24,483 bases of DNA, from positions 1,098,572-1,123,054 of the forward strand of contig GG745337.1 in assembly GCA_000151295.1 (NCBI GenBank). Reading direction: 5' to 3'. Positions 18,909 to 24,483 of the stretch are shown in pieces. How positions within the stretch are numbered: the first letter of the stretch is position 1; the number at the start of each line of letters is the position of its first letter. The notes under the pieces are model-generated. The model was given only the letters and a program-made list of their open reading frames with translations. It was not told the DNA's origin and did no database searches. This stretch comes from Allomyces macrogynus ATCC 38327. Its lineage: Eukaryota > Blastocladiomycota > Blastocladiomycetes > Blastocladiales > Blastocladiaceae. The translations under genes were made by a program, and so were the position numbers.

Positions 18909-19707
18909 CTACATGAACGGGTTATCGGCCGCGTGGAACTCGGTCGGCGGCCCGCGCACCCCCTCTTCCTCCACCTCGGGCGCCCCATCCACCTGCATCC
19001 CGACCGTCCCCAAGAACGCGAACTCGTCGTCCGGTTCGAGTGTAAGCCGTGCACCACGGTTCGTTCTCAAAATGCGCGTGCGCCCGGTCGGTAGCACCGC
19101 CATGGACCCGCCCAGGTCGGTTTCGCCTCCGTTAGACGGTGGTACAACAACCACCGTCTGGTCAACGGTGGTGTGGCGAGACCGCGCGTCGTGAAATACG
19201 TCGTCCTGGTCATCGCCGTCATGATCGTGCGCGGTCGCAAACGAGCCGTCGCGCGTGGCGGCCACGTCGGCGGCGTCGCTGGCCGCGCTATCGCTCTCTA
19301 AGTCGCCCTCGTCGTCTTTTTCGTCTTCCTCGTCGCTGTCGCCCTGGTGCTGCGCTTGGAACATTGGCCGTGGAGTCGATGGAGCGGGCATGCGCCGCCG
19401 GACGGCGCCTGGTGGGCCTGCGCCGGGCATGGCGAAGACAGCGAGCGTTGCGGCACGCTCGGTGCGTTTCTGGCATCCACTCGTGCGTCAGGTTCACTGT
19501 GACAACCGAGCTGGATGGCACGGTCGTTGGCATACGCACCAGGCGAGCAACAAGCCGGCGCTCCATGGTCGCGACCGCGACCGCATCGTCGACGGCGGGC
19601 GTGCGCTGCCAGTAGTGTCCAGGTAACGCGGCCGCAGCGCGCGTGCGGCGGCGGCGTGCGCTGCTGGTGGTGCATGCTGGGTTTGGGGCAGTGGTGGGCC
19701 GCGTCAT
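18909..19707 (-). CDS. Acidic protein of unknown function
   Basis: Minus-strand exons 19707-19540 and 19469-18909 (intron 70 nt, GTGCGT...TGCCAG, with CTGAC 17 nt before the acceptor) give 242 aa. The join is in frame (MERRLVARL then KRTERAATLAVFAMPGAGPP) and may form a short amphipathic helix. A strongly acidic middle follows (DSDEEDEKDDEGDLESDS and DHDGDDQDD), then a more ordered C-terminus containing TRILRTNRGARLTLEPDDEF, FLGTVGMQVDG and terminal HAADNPFM. I recognise no family. The start is uncertain: 19707 is the longer choice used here, but the ATG at 19566 has a better context (GCGACCATGGAG) and would give a 195-aa protein. The composition suggests a soluble, possibly nuclear or chaperone-like protein; this is a guess. 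The gene is divergent from the AAGAB-like gene across about 300 nt. Confidence 0.6.
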
Positions 19708-20012
19708 GGCAGAGGCCGGAAAGCGTGCAGTCGCAGCAAGGGATGGCGGCGAGTGCGTGCAGTCGTGGAGCAGCGGCGCCGTGCCAGGCCGGACGCTGTG
19801 GTGGTCCAGGAGAAACGGCGACGTCGAGTTGGATGCGCCACGGTATGCACGCGGCATGCCGCTTGCCGCCGGCCGTCCGCGACGCGACGCGATCACGCCG
19901 CGCGCCAGAACTGAGCGGGCGCCTGGCATCCCCGCAGCGGCGCCGACAACGACGACGAACACAACCAAGATCAACACGACCGACAGGACCTGCTGCACTT
20001 CATCTGAGCGAC
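19708..20012. promoter_or_regulatory. Divergent promoter region, acidic gene / AAGAB-like gene
   Basis: About 300 nt between two divergent starts. The part before the plus-strand ATG (about 19945-19990) is CA/ACG-rich and looks like a 5' leader. Read backwards it imitates a Val-rich signal peptide, which I rejected. No TATA box is seen. Confidence 0.45.
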
Positions 20013-21388
20013 ATGACGCGCAGCGACGCCAACGCCGATGAGACGCGTGCCGGGGCCAGGATCAACGGCGCCAATCATCCTCGCACCGACGACGAAAGCA
20101 ACCACGATCACTCTTTGAACAGTGGCGTCAACGGCGACCACGACCGGCCCAGCACCGTCGCCGTCATTGTCGCGCACCACGCCGCTGCCAACAACAATGC
20201 TTCTGACACGCCGTGGCCGCTGCTCGTACAAGGCACGCCGCGATCACCCACCGTCGTGCAAGCACGCGCAATCCGCGTCGCCCTTCCTGACCGGCGCCCG
20301 ACGCTGTGAATAGCCCTGACCGCGCACTGGCAAGGACCCGACAACGCACCACGCACCGACGCGCTGCCAGCGCCGACATGGACCGTCACGACCCGGTACT
20401 ACACGGCGCGCGTCAAGCCCGCCCTGATCCTGTTCCCATCCGGACCCGCTCACGAAGTACCTGCAGACGCCGAGGCCCTGGTCGTCGCCACGGCACTCGA
20501 CGGCAGTATGTCGGCCGATCGCGTTGCGGCCCTCGTTGCGGTACGAATCGCGCCACCAAATTTCCCAATCGCTCGGCCGTGTCCAACTCTGACCGTGGTT
20601 GGCAATTGTGTAGACTTGGCCATGGACCGCATGGGACGCGCACTCGGCCGAGACCAAGCTCGTCATCAGCACCTTGACCGACGGATCGAGTGCGGGCGAT
20701 GCGGTACTCGAGGACGCGGCGCAGGAACACGGGTTCGAGACGGTGTTTTGGCGGCAGACCGAGCCGAGGGGTACGTGTTCCGTTGCCATGCTGATCGTGG
20801 TGCGAGGTATCGCTGGCTCACAGGAATCGGTGCAAATTTCCAGACCAGTGGGACCGTGTCGGCCTGGCACGCGTCATCGAAACGCTCGAAGCGACCATGT
20901 GGCGGTCGATGCGTGTCCATGGTGTCCAAGGTGATGGCAGCGCGCCACGACTCGCCGGTGCCGACGTCGCGCACCTACTCAACGGCGTGGATCACTGCGA
21001 CGACGCCAGCAGCGGCAGCGACGACGCTCACGACACGCACGACGCTCACGATGCCGATGCTCCCGCCCCCAACACCGCCCTGACTACGCACCCCGCCTGC
21101 GACGACGACGCCGACGACGACGACTGGTGCGCCTTTCACGCGCCTGACCACCCAACCCATCTTGGTCCCGACCCGCATGCCAACGATTTCGACCGCGACC
21201 TCGACGCGCTCGACGCCGTATTCGCGCGGCTCGCACACGTCCGCGCGACCCCACACGACGCCGACCCGGCACACCGCCGTGCCGCGGCCGACAGTGCGAT
21301 GCGCGCGTTGTGGGGCGTGCTCGGCAACGACAGCGACGAGGAGGACCTGGACGACGTGTTTGCGATCGGAGCATGGCGGAAGAGGTGA
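20013..21388 (+). CDS. AAGAB: AAGAB/p34 (IRC6)-type adaptin-binding chaperone
   Basis: Exons 20013-20232, 20314-20540, 20614-20770 and 20844-21388 (introns 81, 73, 73 nt) give 382 aa. AAGAB-family proteins bind adaptin subunits of AP-1 and AP-2 and assist adaptor-complex assembly in the cytosol. The order of family-like blocks supports this: an N-terminal strand STVAVIVAHH, PWPLLVQALTAHW, WTVTTRYYTARVKPALILFP, EALVVATALDGS, WTAWDAHSAETKLVISTLTD, DAVLEDAAQEHGFETVFW, VGLARVIETLEATMWRSM, and a C-terminal helical unit LDALDAVFARLAHVRATP...RALWGVLGNDSDEEDLDD like the C-terminal adaptin-binding region. A long Asp/His-rich insert (SSGSDDAHDTHDAHDAD) lies between. The first intron appears to be GC-AG (CAAG|GCACGC), because no GT donor gives the right phase. 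The start is the only ATG in exon 1 of this frame. Assignment is by motif memory, not search. Confidence 0.8.
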
Positions 21389-21813
21389 GGGAGGAGCAAG
21401 TGGACTCGATTATGCACGTCCGAGGCTAATGCAGAACGAGATCGATTATTGGATTTGGATTCGCCCTGGTCGCAACGAGCGCAACGAGGACCGACGAAGG
21501 TGGAGCGGATGGTGACAGCGGATATTGAACTGCGGGGCAACGGCGAAGTAGGACAGAACAGCAGTGCGCGAGACAGACAACGCAGAATGACAAATTTTGG
21601 ATTTGGATGTAGATGGTGGGCCGCACTGGCCGCAGAGAAGACGAGATATGGACGACGTGGGTTACAGCGGACAAGAAAGGCGGCGGCGGGGGAACGGCGA
21701 GCACAAGGCATGGCAAGAGAAAACTGAACTGAACATGAGGATCAAAAAGGGCCAAAACACGATGGGCGAGGCCCGCAACAACGTCAAACAAAAAAAACGC
21801 GGCAAACCGACGC
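21389..21813. other. Intergenic region between convergent AAGAB-like and PPR genes
   Basis: About 425 nt containing both 3' ends. It is lower in GC than the flanking genes and purine-rich on the plus strand, with an A8 run at 21789-21796. The minus-strand open frame at 21426-21851 is Pro/Leu-rich without homology and overlaps the PPR gene's end, so I do not call it. Confidence 0.6.
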
Positions 21814-24469
21814 TCACGACCGCGCCGTCGTCGTCGGCACCGCCGGGACATGCAACGGCACTTTCACGGCATTCGCAATCGCCGCCGCCGACTGGGCATA
21901 CACGGTGGCCACCAGCGCCTCGATCGCGTCGCCACGGACATCCACGCGGTACTCGACGCGCATCACGCGATCCACCACATGCCGCGCCAATTCCCACTGT
22001 TCCTCCTTGACCAACCGATCCAAGACAGGCAAAAAGTGCGACGCGTTCGGGCGCAGCGCAAACTGGGATTTCATCCGACGAATCCAAGCCAACGCGCGAT
22101 CAACCGCCTGGGCAACGGCCAACGGCGGCAGCATCGCGCCGGACACCAACAAGTGGAACGTGAACCCCGTGGGCGGAACCAAGTGCGCGAACCGTGCCGC
22201 GTAAATCTCAAACACGTGGTCGGCGCGCGCCGCATCGTGCGCCACGTGCACGTAGTGCTGGATCATCGAGTTGAAGGGGCCAATCGAGTTCATGAATTGC
22301 GCCTGGACGCCGCGCGGCGCGCCGGTACTGGACGACTCGGACGGGGTGCCGCGGTGCCGCCGCGGGCCGCCGTTCTGTTTGGGGCCGCCACGACGCGCAT
22401 CATTGTGCGCAGAGTTGGGGCCCGCGGGCGGCTGCGCGTGCGGGTGCGCAAGCATTTCGGCAAACCGTTGCTCGGCGCGCGTGACGAGTCCGTGTGCGAG
22501 GTCTCCCCTTGATGAGCGTCGAGAACGTGACGGCGGTCGGTGTCACGCCCGACCGCTTCATGCGCTCAAACAGGGCCTGTGCGAGCTCGAGCCGCGCCAT
22601 CCGCTGAGCGGCCGAGAGCGGCGGCATGGCGACTGCGGTCGTCGTGGTCCCGTCGGCGTGGTGGTCGTCGGTGAGCCCGGCCGTCGACTGCGCGACCGCC
22701 TGCGACAGCGCCAGGTTGAACAGCAGCGGGTACGGTTGAATCCCGTGCGCTTGCAAGTCGTCGAGGATCGCGGCCATATGGTCGAGCGGGACCATAGGCG
22801 GGTGCGGGAGCACCCAGTGCACGGCGGCCTGCGGTGCTGCCGTCGTGACGGCCGACTCGCCGCCGAGACTCACGGGCGCGGCCGGATCAGCCTTCGCCAA
22901 CAGCGAAAACAGTCGCGTGACCGTCCGCAAATCCGGCAGTTGCGCGAGCCGCGCCTTCATCGCATGGTAGAGCGCGAGCGCGCGCGCCACGTCGGCGGCA
23001 CTGCAGCACGCCGACAGGTACGAGTTGTAGAGAAAGTACCGATGGCGCGCGAGCTTGGCGGGCGGCGCCGTGGATGCGGCCTCGATCGCATCGAGCGACG
23101 CAAACGCCGCGTCGGCCGCAGCCATGCGCGATGCGCCGGCGAGCAGCTCGAGATAGGCATGCGTCGCGTCACCCAACGGGGTCAGCGACTTGGCGGTCAA
23201 TGCGGAAAAGACAGCCATGGCCGGACCCACTTGCCGCGCGCGCGAGAGAGCCAGCAGTTCCGACGACTTGTATTCGAGGTAGGGCTTGCGGTGCGCAGCG
23301 GCGAGAGCGGCAGCGGCGGCTGCGGCCGACGCATCGTGCGGGTGCAACGGTGGGGTCGGCAGGTGCACCGGGTAGAGCGCGGGCGTGCTCGGGTCGGCAG
23401 CGTGCGCGACCGACGGAGTCGGGTAGTGCAAGGGCGCGACATAGGGCGACGGCGGAGCTGGACTTGGTGTGGCAAGCGAGCGTTGAGCAGTCAGGTCCGT
23501 GTGCGGGTACTCGTGGAGTGCGAGCGGTGCCGCCGCTGTTTGGAGGGGGGCGTGGAAGGCGTGCAACTCTGCGTGCGGAGCGTGCGCGAGCACCGTGGTC
23601 TCGACAGCCGGTGCGAGTCCCTGAAGCGGAACGTGCTCTTGCAGCAACTGCTGCTGCTGCGGCACGGCCGGCGTCGTAGCGCCCTCGAGCAGCCGCTGCC
23701 CGCTGGCAATCGCGTGCGACTCAGCCACAAACCGCTTCCATTCACGCAGCCCGGCCAGGTCACCGGCGCGCGCGAGCAGGCGCTGCGCGAGCACGTGGAG
23801 CAGCGGACGCGCGGCAGCACACGCCGCGGGCAAGGGCAGCCGCATCGCGTCGGCGGCAGCCGACTTTAGCGCGTGCAAGATCATGGCATGTTTTGCGTGC
23901 GCGTCGAGGTGGGCGTTGAGTGCCACAAGGTCGCGTAAGGTCGCGATAACGTGCGCAACGTGGCGACGCGCCATGGCAGTCGCGGAATCGGCAGCGGCGT
24001 CGGCCACGGACGTGGTCAGAGCCAGGTATTCGCGGTCGAGCAGGGCCAGGAGCGCATCGTCGGCACTGCTGGTCGCAGCCGCGTCGGCAGACGTTGCAGA
24101 AGTCGCGGTCGCGGGCTTGGGCGCGGTCCACAGCGTCGCTGTCGGTGCTGGTGCAGTGGTAGCAGCGGGCGGTTGCGCGCCCGGCCAGGTCGCAAGCGCC
24201 GTCGGCCGTGTCGCGCGGTTGGCGGCAGCCGATGCGGCAGCCGCGAGCCGTGGGGCCAAGCGAGCGCGGTGCGCGGCCAAGTCGAGGTCATTGTCGCTGT
24301 TCTTGGCATGCAGCGCGTGGTGGACGACGGGCCCGGCTGGCGTCGATGGGGTCGATAAGCCCGTGAACAGACGCTGGCCCGACCCGTTGGGCGCGTGCGC
24401 CGAGCGACTGGCCTGGGCGACGGCCTGCCAGAGGCCCTTGGCGGCCGCGGGCCCACGGGCAAAGTGCAT
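21814..24469 (-). CDS. Pentatricopeptide-repeat (PPR) protein, probably mitochondrial; one apparent frameshift
   Basis: Two overlapping minus-strand frames form one gene: 24469 to about 22501, then about 22500 to 21814, roughly 885 aa if rejoined. The N-terminus MHFARGPAAAKGLWQAVAQA is basic with no acid residue for about 55 positions, typical of a mitochondrial presequence. The middle is Ala/Pro-rich and mostly helical, with PPR-like helical pairs (RHRYFLYNSYLSACC, then VARALALYHAMKARL). Clearer PPR signatures come later: LDDLQAHGIQPYPLLFNLAL, ALFERMKRSGVTPTAVTFST, LIKG, and in the other frame LAHGLVTRAEQRFAEML, GPFNSMIQHYVHVAHDAARA, ASHFLPVLDRLVKEEQWELA. The frame changes exactly inside a PPR motif (TLIKGR / LAHGLV); a single extra base near 22500 explains it. 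PPR proteins bind organellar RNA for processing, stability or translation. The start may lie beyond the right edge, since only 14 nt are visible upstream. Confidence 0.82.
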
Positions 24470-24483
24470 GCTGGTGCAGCTGC

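Noticed and set aside
19288..19998. Minus-strand frame starting with a Val-rich 'signal peptide' (VLSVVLILVVFVVVVGAAAG)
   Set aside because: It starts at GTG with no upstream ATG, and the hydrophobic run is the reverse complement of the CA/ACG-rich leader of the plus-strand AAGAB-like gene. Only the part below 19707 is kept, as the first exon of the acidic gene.
20244..20870. 208-aa minus-strand Cys/Trp-containing frame
   Set aside because: It lies antisense to the AAGAB-like exons, whose plus-strand splicing is phase-consistent and homologous.
22271..23869. 532-aa plus-strand Arg/Gly-rich frame
   Set aside because: It is antisense to the PPR gene; Arg/Gly richness is the expected mirror of Ala/Pro-rich coding.

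Overview
The window looks like nuclear DNA of a GC-rich, intron-containing fungus, most likely an early-diverging zoosporic lineage such as Blastocladiomycota or a chytrid. The placement is inference. It rests on very high third-position GC, about 20 short introns of 63-91 nt with GT(A/G)CG-type donors and CTGAC branch-like motifs, Kozak-like starts, and fungal-type enzymes (GNA1, an Mss4-like PIP5K). There are no bacterial operons, CRISPR arrays or complete mobile elements.

Layout, left to right: (1) the 5' part of a minus-strand Pro/Ser-rich gene running off the left edge (start 701); (2) plus-strand 'receptor A' (1310-3438), a Cys-rich single-pass membrane protein; (3) minus-strand GNA1, glucosamine-6-phosphate N-acetyltransferase (4069-4715); (4) plus-strand type I-like PIP 5-kinase with five exons (5143-7958); (5) minus-strand full-length ABCC/MRP transporter with six exons (8438-13161); (6) plus-strand cytochrome P450 with five exons (14310-16331); (7) minus-strand 'receptor B' (16636-18360), a clear paralogue of receptor A; (8) minus-strand acidic protein of unknown function with two exons (18909-19707); (9) plus-strand AAGAB/IRC6-type adaptin-binding protein with four exons (20013-21388); (10) minus-strand PPR protein, probably mitochondrial (21814-24469), carrying one apparent 1-nt frameshift.

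Exon joins were set by hand from reading-frame continuity, splice motifs and family-conserved residues. Most are tight. The first exon of the ABC gene and the start of the acidic gene are the weakest.

The genes cover chitin-precursor synthesis (GNA1), phosphoinositide signalling (PIP5K), clathrin-adaptor assembly (AAGAB), organelle RNA metabolism (PPR) and a divergent P450/ABCC pair that could act in detoxification or secondary metabolism. The most novel element is the pair of paralogous membrane proteins A and B, about 13 kb apart and in opposite orientation. They share an extracellular cysteine pattern, a small Cys-rich box before the membrane, one transmembrane helix and a conserved cytoplasmic LRPADxRMLD motif. 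I do not recognise them as any named family.
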